Origin: Methylorubrum extorquens
Lineage (GTDB): Bacteria > Pseudomonadota > Alphaproteobacteria > Rhizobiales > Beijerinckiaceae
DNA: 5,900 bases
Direction of reading: 5' to 3'
Assembly (NCBI GenBank): GCA_019695455.1
Contig: JAEUAC010000187.1
Span: 1 to 5,900, forward strand
Both the position numbers and the translations under genes were made by a program. This document shows positions 1 through 5,900 of the stretch, piece by piece. The notes below the pieces were generated by a model. It made no database searches and had not been told where the DNA came from. It was given only the letters and a program-made list of their open reading frames with translations. Position 1 is the stretch's first letter. The number at the start of each line of letters is the position of its first letter.

Positions 1-915
1 CATCACCTTGGACGCGGCCGCGAGCTGCGCCCCGCGCCCGATGACGAGATGGCCCGCGATGGCGGATTGGCCGCCGATCGCGACGCCGTCCTCGATGACG
101 GTCGATCCCGCGATGCCGACCTGCGCGACGATCACGCAATGGCGCCCGATGCGCACGTTGTGGGCGATCTGCACCAGGTTGTCGATCTTGCAGCCGTCGC
201 CGATGACCGTGTCCCGGCCGCTGCCGCGATCCACCGTCGTGTTGGCACCGATCTCGACGTCGTGGCCGATCTCGACCCGGCCGATCTGCGCCACCTTCAC
301 GAGGCCGGCTTCGCTCACGGCGAAGCCGAACCCGTCCTGCCCGATGCGGACGCCCGGATGGATGATGACCCGGTCCCCGATCCGGCATCGCGTCAGCGTC
401 GTGCCGGCCCCGATCGAGCCGTCGGCGCCGATCTCGACGTCGGGGCCGAGCACGGCGTTCGAGCCGATCGTCGTGCCGGGCCCGATCGTGACGCCCTCGC
501 CGACCACGGCGCCTGGCCCGAGCAGGACGTCCGGGGCGACGACGGCGCTCGGATGCACGGTCGCGCCGTTCCGGTCCGAGACGGCGCCGACCACGGGGCG
601 GCTGCGCATCAGGTCCGGATGGAGCAGCGCCAGGAGCCTGGCATAGGCGACGTGGGGATTGCCCACCACGAGCGGCACGGTCCCGGCCGGCACGCTGTCC
701 GAGAAGCGCGGCAGCACGAGGCAGGCGGCCGCGCGCGTCTCGCGCAGGGCCTCGAGGTGGCGGGCGCTGTCGAGATAGGCGAGATGCCACGGCTCGGCCG
801 TCTCGAGGCTCGCGCCGCCGAGGATCACGCGGTCGGGATCGCCGGAGGCCGGGAGCGGTGCGCCGACGAGCCCGGCGAGGATCGCGAGGCTCTGTCCCTG
901 GACGGTGGGCTGCAT
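1..915 (-). CDS. lpxD: LpxD, UDP-3-O-(3-hydroxyacyl)glucosamine N-acyltransferase (C-terminus cut off by window edge)
   Basis: This enzyme moves a 3-hydroxyacyl chain from acyl carrier protein to the 2-amino group of UDP-3-O-acylglucosamine, the third step of lipid A synthesis, in the cytoplasm. The 305 visible residues align along their length with the E. coli protein as I recall it (341 aa), so only about 35-45 C-terminal residues should be missing. Residues 1-105 form the uridine-binding domain. From about 118 onwards come hexapeptide repeats of the left-handed beta-helix type (VVAPDV, IGPGTT, IGADGS). QDGFGF is at 193-198. QIAHN carries H252, the counterpart of the E. coli catalytic His, and GHLVI carries H289; their 37-residue spacing matches E. 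coli. The ATG at 915 is the only usable start, because the frame meets TAA at 978-976 with no other start codon between. No clear Shine-Dalgarno precedes it. Oddities: the conserved NPKY of the uridine pocket reads SARH (50-53), and the upstream neighbour is garD, not bamA. Confidence 0.93.
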   Translation of the reverse strand, partial: MQPTVQGQSLAILAGLVGAPLPASGDPDRVILGGASLETAEPWHLAYLDSARHLEALRETRAAACLVLPRFSDSVPAGTVPLVVGNPHVAYARLLALLHPDLMRSRPVVGAVSDRNGATVHPSAVVAPDVLLGPGAVVGEGVTIGPGTTIGSNAVLGPDVEIGADGSIGAGTTLTRCRIGDRVIIHPGVRIGQDGFGFAVSEAGLVKVAQIGRVEIGHDVEIGANTTVDRGSGRDTVIGDGCKIDNLVQIAHNVRIGRHCVIVAQVGIAGSTVIEDGVAIGGQSAIAGHLVIGRGAQLAAASKVM

Positions 916-939
916 CGGACGGGTACCGGCTGGATCACG

Positions 940-969
940 GGCGGGACCGATCCCGGGATCCGTCCTGCC
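940..969. promoter_or_regulatory. Imperfect 30-base dyad upstream of lpxD
   Basis: Two 15-base arms meet with no spacer: GGCGGGACCGATCCC and then GGGATCCGTCCTGCC. Thirteen of the 15 positions pair, and the inner 12 bases (949-960, GATCCCGGGATC) are a perfect palindrome. The dyad ends 24 bases before the lpxD start. With no loop and no T-run after it on the minus strand, it looks more like a protein-binding site for a dimer than a terminator. In RNA it could still fold as a hairpin in the lpxD leader. No regulator is encoded in the window, so its role is inference. Confidence 0.35.
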
Positions 970-1019
970 GCGACGTTACCGGCGAATTGCAGCGCAAACG
1001 AGCCGCGCGTCCTCGCCCG

Positions 1020-1035
1020 CGTGCGGTGTCGCACG
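1020..1035 (-). terminator. Possible weak hairpin terminator downstream of garD
   Basis: On the minus strand CGTGCG and CGCACG are separated by the tetraloop ACAC, giving a perfect 6-bp GC-rich stem about 50 bases after the garD stop codon. There is no T-run after it, so it is not a classical intrinsic terminator. It could stall polymerase, protect the 3' end or mean nothing in DNA this GC-rich. The rest of the 169-base gap between garD and lpxD holds only the dyad listed separately. I see no convincing -35/-10 pair for lpxD. Confidence 0.25.
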
Positions 1036-1084
1036 GCACGGCCGCGCCGAAGCTTGACAGTGGACGGCGAGGCGCCGCCGACGC

Positions 1085-2647
1085 TCAGGTGACCGGGCCG
1101 GGATTGAACAGGGCGAGGTCGTTCGCGATTCCCCACCGGTCGGACCACACCTCCGTCCGGCCGCTCGCGACGTCGAGGATGAGGCGGAACAGGGCCCAGC
1201 CCGTCTCCTCGATCGAGGCGTGGCCGGTCGCGATGCCGCCCGCGTCGAAGTCGATGAGGTCGCGCCAGCGCCGGGCGAGTTCGGAGCGGGTCGCGACCTT
1301 GATGACGGGGGCCGCCGCCAGCCCGTAGGGCGTGCCGCGCCCGGTCGTGAAGACCTGCAGGGTCATGCCGGAGGCGAGCTGCAGCGTGCCGCAGATGAAG
1401 TCGCTGGCCGGCGTCGCCGCGAAGACGAGCCCCTTGCGCCGCACCCTCTCGCCCGGGGCCAGCACGTCCACGATCGGGCTCGTGCCGGACTTCGCGATCG
1501 AGCCTAGCGACTTCTCGACGATGTTCGCGAGGCCGCCCTTCTTGTTGCCGGGCGTCGTGTTGGCGCTCCGGTCCGCCTCGCCGCGGGCGAGGTACGCGTC
1601 GTACCAGGCCATCTCGCGGATCAGCGCGCGCGCGACCTCCCGGTCCGCCGCCCGTCGCGTCAGGAGGTGGATCGCGTCGCGCACCTCCGTCACCTCCGAG
1701 AACAGGACGGTCGCGCCCGCCCGCACCAGGAGGTCGGACGCGAAGCCGAGCGCCGGGTTCGCCGTCACGCCCGAGAAGGCGTCGCTGCCCCCGCATTGCA
1801 GGCCGACGACGAGATCCGAGACCGGGCAGGTCTCGCGGCGCCGCCGGTTCAGGATCTCGAGCCGCGCCTCGGCGCCGGCCACGATCGCGCCGAAGCCGTC
1901 GAAGGCCTCGTCCTGCATGGTGACGACGTCGTCGCCCGGGTCGCGGCCGAGGAGGCGCAGGGGCGAGAGCTTCTCGCAGCCGAGGCTGACGACCAGCACC
2001 TCGCCGCCGAAGTTCGGGTTCAGGGCGATGTTGCGGAGCGTGCGGATCGGGATGGCGGCGCCGGGCGCCTCGATGGCGACGCCGCAGCCGTAGCTGTGCG
2101 TGAGCGCGACGACGCCGTCGACGTTCGGGTAGCGCGGCAGGAGCTCCGCCCGGATGCGCTTCAGCGCGAACTCGACGGTGCCGGCCACGCATTGCACGCT
2201 GGTGGAGATCGCGAGCACGTTCTTCGTGCCGACGCTGCCGTCCGGGTTGCGATAGCCCTCGAACGTGCAGCCCTCGAGCGGCACGGGCGGCAGCGCCGCC
2301 GCGTGCTCGACGTCCAGCGCGTCGAGCGGCGGGGCGGCGGGCATCGCGATCCGGCTCTCCTCGACCCATTCGCCGGCCCGGATCGGGCCGGCCGCGTGGC
2401 CGATGATCTCGTTGTAGCGCCGGATCTCCCCCTCGGCCGGGATGTCGTCGAGCGCCACCTTGTGGCCCTGCGGGACGCGGTCGCGGAGTTCGAGCCCGTC
2501 CGCCAGCCGCGTCCCGGCGGGCAGGCCGCCGTCGTTCGCCACGATGGCGACGTTGTCGCGCGGATCGACCCGGATCAGGCGCGGCGCCTGCAGGTCCGGC
2601 ACCGACGGCGGCCGCGCGGCGGCTCGTTCCGCGATGGCTCCGTCCAT
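1085..2647 (-). CDS. garD: Galactarate dehydratase GarD (UxaA family)
   Basis: The enzyme dehydrates galactarate (mucate) to 5-dehydro-4-deoxy-glucarate in the cytoplasm, the entry step of galactarate catabolism; family members are iron-dependent. The 520 residues match E. coli GarD (about 523 aa) from end to end as I recall it. An N-terminal SAF-like domain (about 22-100) holds DNVAIVAND (31-39) and PQGHKVAL (59-66). The catalytic part has the motif EGYRNPDGSVGTKN (130-143), HSYGCGVAI (184-192), SLGCEKL (221-227), QCGGSDAFSGVTANPA (284-299), PGNKKGGLANIVEKSLGS (366-383) and the end NPGPVT. The motifs after QCGGSD (SEVTEVRDAIHLLT) follow GarD and not altronate dehydratase UxaA, which was the main alternative. 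The ATG is set by a Shine-Dalgarno 4 bases upstream. It lies on the same strand as the operon above it but is separated by 131 bases, and is probably transcribed on its own. No galactarate transporter, aldolase or reductase gene is visible. Confidence 0.94.
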   Translation of the reverse strand: MDGAIAERAAARPPSVPDLQAPRLIRVDPRDNVAIVANDGGLPAGTRLADGLELRDRVPQGHKVALDDIPAEGEIRRYNEIIGHAAGPIRAGEWVEESRIAMPAAPPLDALDVEHAAALPPVPLEGCTFEGYRNPDGSVGTKNVLAISTSVQCVAGTVEFALKRIRAELLPRYPNVDGVVALTHSYGCGVAIEAPGAAIPIRTLRNIALNPNFGGEVLVVSLGCEKLSPLRLLGRDPGDDVVTMQDEAFDGFGAIVAGAEARLEILNRRRRETCPVSDLVVGLQCGGSDAFSGVTANPALGFASDLLVRAGATVLFSEVTEVRDAIHLLTRRAADREVARALIREMAWYDAYLARGEADRSANTTPGNKKGGLANIVEKSLGSIAKSGTSPIVDVLAPGERVRRKGLVFAATPASDFICGTLQLASGMTLQVFTTGRGTPYGLAAAPVIKVATRSELARRWRDLIDFDAGGIATGHASIEETGWALFRLILDVASGRTEVWSDRWGIANDLALFNPGPVT

Positions 2648-2651
2648 GGAT

Positions 2652-2658
2652 CCCTCCC
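2652..2658 (-). promoter_or_regulatory. Ribosome binding site of garD
   Basis: The minus strand reads GGGAGGG followed by ATCC and the ATG at 2647. This is the best Shine-Dalgarno in the window and fixes the garD start. It contrasts with the three overlapping genes upstream and with lpxD, none of which has a recognisable one. Confidence 0.75.
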
Positions 2659-2711
2659 GTTCCGGTCTCGGCGGCCGCGGTTCTCCGCGCGGCCGGGCCG
2701 GGTTCGGCCGC

Positions 2712-2741
2712 TATATGGCGCGCCGGCAGGGGCGGCAGCAA
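2712..2741 (-). promoter_or_regulatory. Candidate sigma70-type promoter for garD
   Basis: On the minus strand TTGCTG (2741-2736) is followed after 18 bases by CATATA (2717-2712). This is the only AT-rich patch in the gap. It would give a leader of roughly 55-60 nt before garD. The -10 lies in a short imperfect dyad (CGC-N6-GCG), which could be an operator half-site pair, but this is weak. A 5-bp hairpin (CGCGG, loop AGAA, CCGCG; 2689-2676) sits in the presumed leader and may be chance. The reading is by eye, with no experimental support. Confidence 0.35.
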
Positions 2742-2749
2742 GGACGAGG

Positions 2750-2770
2750 CGGGCGCTCGCCGGGCGCCCG
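2750..2770 (-). terminator. Possible hairpin terminator after the four-gene operon
   Basis: A 7-bp perfect stem (CGGGCGC and GCGCCCG) with a 7-base loop begins 8 bases after the stop codon of the MBL-fold gene. The minus strand then reads CCTCGTCCTTGC, with no proper T-run, so termination would be weak or factor-dependent. Its position at the end of the operon and before the garD promoter candidate is what supports the call. Confidence 0.35.
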
Positions 2771-2778
2771 GTCCGCCG

Positions 2779-3657
2779 TCACGGCCGTGCGCCGCCGAGC
2801 TCGTCCAGCCGCACCGGATAGGCGTGCGGCCGGGTGGCCAGCATGGCGTCGATGAGGGCCAGCGTTTCGGCCCGGCCGCTGTTCGCGGCCTGCTCGAACG
2901 GCGTCCAGGTCTGGTGGAAGTCGAGCGCGGCGAACACGTCGCGGTAGCGGCGCAGCTCCGAGGGCGTGAGCGGCACCCCGCGCACGAAGGCCTTGTGGGC
3001 CGAGATCGTCAGGGCGCGTCGCGGATCGGCCGGGTCCAGCTCGAACTTGAGCGCGTCCCCGCAGAACAGGATGCCGCGCGCCCGGTCGTGCAGGACGGCG
3101 TGACCGTCGAAATGGCCCGCCGTCACGTGCAGCGCGAGGCCGGGCAGCGGCTCAAGCACGTCGTCGTAGGGCCAGGACACGCGGAGCGCCGCCGACCAGG
3201 CGAAGTCGCCGGTCGGCAGGGCGAGTTCGGGATCGAACCGGTCCTGGATCTGCCAGAGCGCGCCGTAGCTGTGGGGATGCGAGGCGGACAGGACGTCCAC
3301 CCCGCCGCGCCGGGCGATCTCGGCGAGCGCCGCCTCGCTGAACACCGTGCAGCCCTCGAACAGCATCGTGCCGCCCTCGCCCCGGATCAGGTAGGCGGAA
3401 GGGCCGATCCCGTTGACGGGGTCGTTCCAGAACTTCGTGATCCCGGGCTCGACCTCCTGCCAGTGGCAGGGGAACTGCGCCTGCGCGTCCGCCTCGCTCC
3501 AGAAGCGCCATCCCGTCTGGGGCACCACGTGGCGGGCGTCGAGGCAGAGCGGACAGGAGGGCGGCGGCTCGAAGTGGCGCTGCCACGAGCCGCAATTGTC
3601 GCAGAGGAAGGCGGGCAGGTCGAGCGCGCCCGCGAAGGGCAGGTAGCCGGGGCTCAT
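2779..3657 (-). CDS. MBL-fold metallo-hydrolase-like protein with N-terminal zinc ribbon
   Basis: A 292-residue protein, apparently complete, last in the operon. Residues 1-50 form a small zinc-ribbon-like module with C19-x2-C22 and C35-x2-C38, followed by a WRFW segment (50-53). Residues about 65-250 look like a metallo-beta-lactamase fold: SAYLIRGEGGTMLFEG (87-102), SHPHSYG (126-132) in place of the usual HxHxDH, TAGHFDGH (179-186) with H182, and FCGDAL (198-203) with D201 as the usual bridging Asp. H221 or H248 may supply the last ligand. I recall related MBL proteins with the same ribbon and an HPHYY-type motif, so the change seems a family trait and not decay. The loss of the second Asp-His pair suggests one metal ion or a changed activity. 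No signal peptide is seen, so it is probably cytoplasmic. The ATG overlaps the stop of the gene upstream by 4 bases (ATGA) and has no Shine-Dalgarno, so coupled translation is likely. The substrate is unknown. Confidence 0.85.
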   Translation of the reverse strand: MSPGYLPFAGALDLPAFLCDNCGSWQRHFEPPPSCPLCLDARHVVPQTGWRFWSEADAQAQFPCHWQEVEPGITKFWNDPVNGIGPSAYLIRGEGGTMLFEGCTVFSEAALAEIARRGGVDVLSASHPHSYGALWQIQDRFDPELALPTGDFAWSAALRVSWPYDDVLEPLPGLALHVTAGHFDGHAVLHDRARGILFCGDALKFELDPADPRRALTISAHKAFVRGVPLTPSELRRYRDVFAALDFHQTWTPFEQAANSGRAETLALIDAMLATRPHAYPVRLDELGGARP

Positions 3658-4253
3658 GAAGGGTCCGGGGCGGTCTGGAGACGGAGGGCGGCGTCCGCGA
3701 GCGCCGCCCGGCAGCGCGCCGGCACGGCCGGCGACGTGCACTGGATGGTGGGGCTCGGATGCGGCATGCGGAATAGGGCGAGGGCCGGCCGGAGGGCGCG
3801 GAGCAGCGGCTCCGCCTCGGCCGCGACCCGTCCGGCCAGCACGCAGGCGACAAGGCGCGGCAGGACGGCGAGGAGCGCCGGCAGCTCGGCGAGGCCGGCC
3901 CGGATCTCGCCGCGCCGGGGCGGCCGGTTGGCGGCGCCCGGCGCGTGGATGATCCAGGGCACGACGTTCCAGATCAGGGTGTCGGGGCGGGCGATGCCGG
4001 CGCCGGCCAGCATGGCGGCGAGATTGCGGCCGGTCCCGGTCGGGTTGTCGCGCGACACGATCCCGGTCTCGCGGTTGCGCGGGCCCGGCGTCTCGAGGAG
4101 CAGCAGCAGCCGCGCCTCGGCCCCGCCGTCGAGCGGGTCCGGGTCCGGCACGGTGCCGTGGCGCTCCCGCAGGGCCGCGAGCACGGGCGCGAACGGCCGG
4201 AAGCGGGGCGCATCGAGCCCCGCCCGGCGCGCGGCCCAGTCGATCGGCGTCAC
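3654..4253 (-). CDS. Uracil-DNA glycosylase superfamily protein (no Fe-S cysteines)
   Basis: A 199-residue protein with the landmarks of the UDG fold: LLLLETPGPRN (50-60) in the place of the GExPG water-activating motif, RDNPTGTGRNL (68-78), WNVVPW (95-100), AGRVAAEA (140-147) in the place of the conserved helix start, and PHPSP (164-168) matching the DNA-intercalating HPS motif. Only three cysteines (C137, C172, C181) are present, so it lacks the four that hold the 4Fe-4S cluster of families 4 and 5. I recall many bacterial proteins with ETPGP/SRDNP/NVVPW that are annotated simply as uracil-DNA glycosylase, mostly untested. The start is GTG at 4253, overlapping the upstream stop by 4 bases (GTGA); the open frame runs further upstream but would overlap the deacetylase gene. 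It could be a true repair glycosylase, but its operon partners act on sugars, so another base- or sugar-directed hydrolysis is possible. Confidence 0.8.
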   Translation of the reverse strand: MTPIDWAARRAGLDAPRFRPFAPVLAALRERHGTVPDPDPLDGGAEARLLLLLETPGPRNRETGIVSRDNPTGTGRNLAAMLAGAGIARPDTLIWNVVPWIIHAPGAANRPPRRGEIRAGLAELPALLAVLPRLVACVLAGRVAAEAEPLLRALRPALALFRMPHPSPTIQCTSPAVPARCRAALADAALRLQTAPDPS

Positions 4254-4999
4254 GGCAGCGCCGCGCCGCGGAAGCGCTCGGTCGGACCGGCACGCTCCAG
4301 CATGGCGTCGAGACCGTCCGGGCCGCCGAACTGGAAGCCGAGCTGGCTCGCATAGGCCCGGCACGCGCTCCGCTTCGCCTCCCGGTCGGCGGGCGCCAGC
4401 GCCGCCTCGACCGGCGGAAGCCTGGCGAAGCGGTCGCGGAAGGGCTCGGCCGGGTCCTGCCCGCGCAGGACGTAGGGGAAGTCCCGCCACCAGGCCGTCG
4501 GCACGCCCGGCGCGGCGCCGTCGATCGCCTCGATCGCGCGGACGTGGTCGACATGGCCGCCGACGGCCTGCGGGGCGAGCAGGAGCCGCGGCCGCCACCG
4601 GCGGCACAGGTCGCCGATCGCGGTCGCGAGAACGGGGCCGATCGCGTCCGACGCGAGGGGGGCGCCGAAGAGGGCCGGGGCGGAGCCGTAGCCCCGGTGG
4701 GGCGCCTCCCGGAACGGCAGCCAGACCGGTTCGGCGCCGAGCGCCGCCAGCGCCGCCGCATCCTCGTCCCGGCGGAGCGCCATGTAGTCGACCTCCGGCC
4801 CGAGACCCTTGTCCGTCTGGCAGGCGAGCGCGAAGCCGGTCGGGTCGGGCACGCTCGCCGCGAACAGCGTCGCGACGACGACCCGCCAGCCCGCGCCGGC
4901 GAGCCGCGCGAGGGTGCCGCCGCACGAGAAGACCGCGTCGTCGAGATGCGGCGAGAGCGCCAGCGCGACGGGCGCGTCAGGCCGGGGGGCGGGCGTCAC
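4250..4999 (-). CDS. PIG-L/LmbE family N-deacetylase
   Basis: A 249-residue protein, the usual size for zinc-dependent deacetylases of this family, which remove the N-acetyl group from GlcNAc conjugates (MshB and BshB in thiol synthesis, PIG-L in GPI synthesis). It shows ALSPHLDDAVFSCGG (14-28), with the zinc ligands H18 and D21 and the catalytic D20 in the PHxDD motif. The third ligand is in GGHVDH (147-152), H149 or H152. The segment DYMALRRDEDAAALAALG (71-88) is the conserved helix after the first sheet, and EAPHRGYGSAPALF (98-111) is typical of a subgroup. No signal peptide or membrane segment is seen. The GTG start at 4999 overlaps the glycosyltransferase stop by 4 bases (GTGA). The bases before it read CACCTCCT on the coding strand, the reverse of a Shine-Dalgarno, so it must depend on coupled re-initiation. 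The next gene overlaps its own stop in the same way. The likely substrate is the product of the adjacent glycosyltransferase (inference). Confidence 0.9.
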   Translation of the reverse strand: MTPAPRPDAPVALALSPHLDDAVFSCGGTLARLAGAGWRVVVATLFAASVPDPTGFALACQTDKGLGPEVDYMALRRDEDAAALAALGAEPVWLPFREAPHRGYGSAPALFGAPLASDAIGPVLATAIGDLCRRWRPRLLLAPQAVGGHVDHVRAIEAIDGAAPGVPTAWWRDFPYVLRGQDPAEPFRDRFARLPPVEAALAPADREAKRSACRAYASQLGFQFGGPDGLDAMLERAGPTERFRGAALP

Positions 5000-5900
5000 A
5001 GGAGGTGCGGCTCCGCCCGGAACCGGCACGGCGTCATCGGCAGGTCGGGCGCGAAGCCGGCATCGGGCCGCGAGCCCGCGAGGTCGTCGTAGACGCCCAT
5101 GATGCGCCGCGCCACGACCTCCCAGGAATAGGTGGCCCGGCAATCGGCGAGCGCGGCACGCGCCAGGCGCCGACGGAGCGCGCCGTCGCGGATCAGCCGG
5201 TCCAGGACGTCCGCGTGCGCGGCGACGTCCCCCGCCTCCGTGAGGAGCGCCGTCTCGTCGTGGACCAGGCAATCCACGATGCCGACAGAGCGGCAGGAGG
5301 CGACGGCGAGCCCCGACGCCATGGCCTCCAGCACGGTGTTGGAGAAGCCCTCCGCGTAGGTCGGCGAGGCGAAGATGTCGGCCTCCCGGTAGAGGGCCGG
5401 CACGGCCGCGTAGTCGGCGTAGCCCGTGAAGCGGACGTCCGCGAGCCCGCGCTCGGCCGCCCGCGCCCGGGCGGGCTCGAGATCGGGCCCGATGCCGGAG
5501 ACGGTCGCCTCCCAGGCCGTGCCGCGCTCCCGCAGCAGCGCCAGCGCGTCCACGAAATCGAGCACACCTTTCCGGCGGTCGACGCGGCCGTGGTAGAGGA
5601 TGCGGGCCGGATCGGCGGCCTCCCCTACCCGGCCCTCGTCCGCCGGGCGGAAGCGCGCCGTGTCGACCGCGCCCGGCACGATCGTGAAGCGCTCACGCGC
5701 CGTGCCGAGCCGGTCGGAGACCTCGTCCACGAAGCTCTCGCCGCCGATCAGCACGGCGCCCGCATGGTCGAGCACCCGTACCATGGCGAGGCGGTGCGTC
5801 TCGCAGCACGAGCCGACCCAATGGCCGTCGCCGCCCTGGATCGAGACGACGCAGGGCAGGCCGAGCGCCTGCGCGGCGAGCAGGGTCGCCCAGCCGGTGG
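4996..5900 (-). CDS. Glycosyltransferase family 4, GT-B fold (N-terminus cut off by window edge)
   Basis: The reading frame is open from the right edge to the stop at 4998-4996, giving 300 visible residues; about 80-110 N-terminal residues are probably missing. Numbering from the first visible codon, QGGDGHWVG (21-29) is the end of the N-terminal domain, followed by the linker strand GAVLIGGESF (47-56). IVPGAVDTARFRP (73-85) is the typical GT4 segment before the C-terminal Rossmann domain. ILYHGRVDRRKG (100-111) carries the Arg/Lys pair that binds the donor diphosphate, and EGFSNTVLE (183-191) is the EX7E motif of retaining GT4 enzymes. It should transfer a sugar from a nucleotide donor with retention; donor and acceptor cannot be read. 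MshA and BshA, which add GlcNAc to inositol phosphate or malate, belong to the same family, and the PIG-L gene directly after it fits such a role, but LPS or exopolysaccharide synthesis is equally possible. It is the most upstream visible gene of the operon; the promoter lies outside the window. Confidence 0.9.
   Translation of the reverse strand, partial: TGWATLLAAQALGLPCVVSIQGGDGHWVGSCCETHRLAMVRVLDHAGAVLIGGESFVDEVSDRLGTARERFTIVPGAVDTARFRPADEGRVGEAADPARILYHGRVDRRKGVLDFVDALALLRERGTAWEATVSGIGPDLEPARARAAERGLADVRFTGYADYAAVPALYREADIFASPTYAEGFSNTVLEAMASGLAVASCRSVGIVDCLVHDETALLTEAGDVAAHADVLDRLIRDGALRRRLARAALADCRATYSWEVVARRIMGVYDDLAGSRPDAGFAPDLPMTPCRFRAEPHLL

Noticed and set aside
1054..1059. TTGACA, a perfect -35 hexamer, on the plus strand
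   Set aside because: No -10 at proper spacing and no plus-strand gene downstream; the region beyond is garD on the other strand.
49..1092. Long open frame on the plus strand opposite lpxD (347 codons)
   Set aside because: It is antisense to a clear LpxD; its sequence is rich in Asp, Arg, Ala and His as expected of a GC-rich shadow frame and shows no recognisable domain.
825..2741. 638-codon minus-strand frame covering garD in another phase
   Set aside because: Low-complexity Arg/Ala/Gly/Pro product; the overlapping garD frame matches a known family over its full length.
1667..2821. 384-codon plus-strand frame opposite garD
   Set aside because: Antisense shadow with Arg/Asp/Ala-rich composition and no motif.
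3658..4761. N-terminal extension of the MBL-fold protein (the frame stays open far upstream)
   Set aside because: The extension would lie over the UDG-like and PIG-L genes in another phase and is low-complexity; the ATG at 3657 with its 4-base overlap is the sensible start.
5000..5007. Perfect AGGAGGTG Shine-Dalgarno-like sequence on the plus strand
   Set aside because: No plausible plus-strand gene follows; on the coding strand these bases are Pro-His-Leu-Leu codons at the end of the glycosyltransferase, so it is chance.

Overview
The window is very GC-rich (judged by eye, not computed), with GC-dominated third codon positions. It carries an lpxD gene, so the host is a Gram-negative bacterium. 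Base use, very tight gene packing and alphaproteobacterial-style protein sequences suggest an alphaproteobacterium, perhaps a Methylobacterium-like member of the Rhizobiales/Hyphomicrobiales. That placement is inference. All six recognised genes are on the minus strand, so transcription runs from high to low coordinates. No tRNA, rRNA, insertion sequence, CRISPR array or phage gene was seen.

The right two thirds (5900 down to 2779) is one tightly coupled minus-strand operon, cut at its 5' end by the window edge. Its order is a GT-B family 4 glycosyltransferase (N-terminus missing), a PIG-L/LmbE-type N-deacetylase, a uracil-DNA-glycosylase-superfamily protein without iron-sulfur cysteines, and a metallo-beta-lactamase-fold protein with an N-terminal four-cysteine zinc ribbon. 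Each of the three junctions is a 4-base start/stop overlap (GTGA, GTGA, ATGA), which points to translational coupling and a shared function. A GT4 enzyme followed by a PIG-L deacetylase is the arrangement used to make glucosaminyl conjugates, as in the mycothiol and bacillithiol pathways. The two extra proteins have no obvious place in those pathways, and the product is unknown.

A 131-base gap (2648-2778) holds a GC-rich hairpin, a candidate sigma70-type promoter and a good Shine-Dalgarno. It is followed by garD (galactarate dehydratase, 520 aa, apparently complete), which starts the breakdown of galactarate towards 2-oxoglutarate semialdehyde or pyruvate. No other sugar-acid gene is visible.

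A 169-base gap (916-1084) holds a 6-bp perfect hairpin and a 30-base imperfect dyad just upstream of lpxD. The lpxD gene is cut by the left edge (305 residues visible). Its left-handed beta-helix and both conserved histidines are intact. It sits outside the usual bamA-lpxD-fabZ-lpxA setting and has an altered uridine-pocket segment, so it may be a second, divergent copy.
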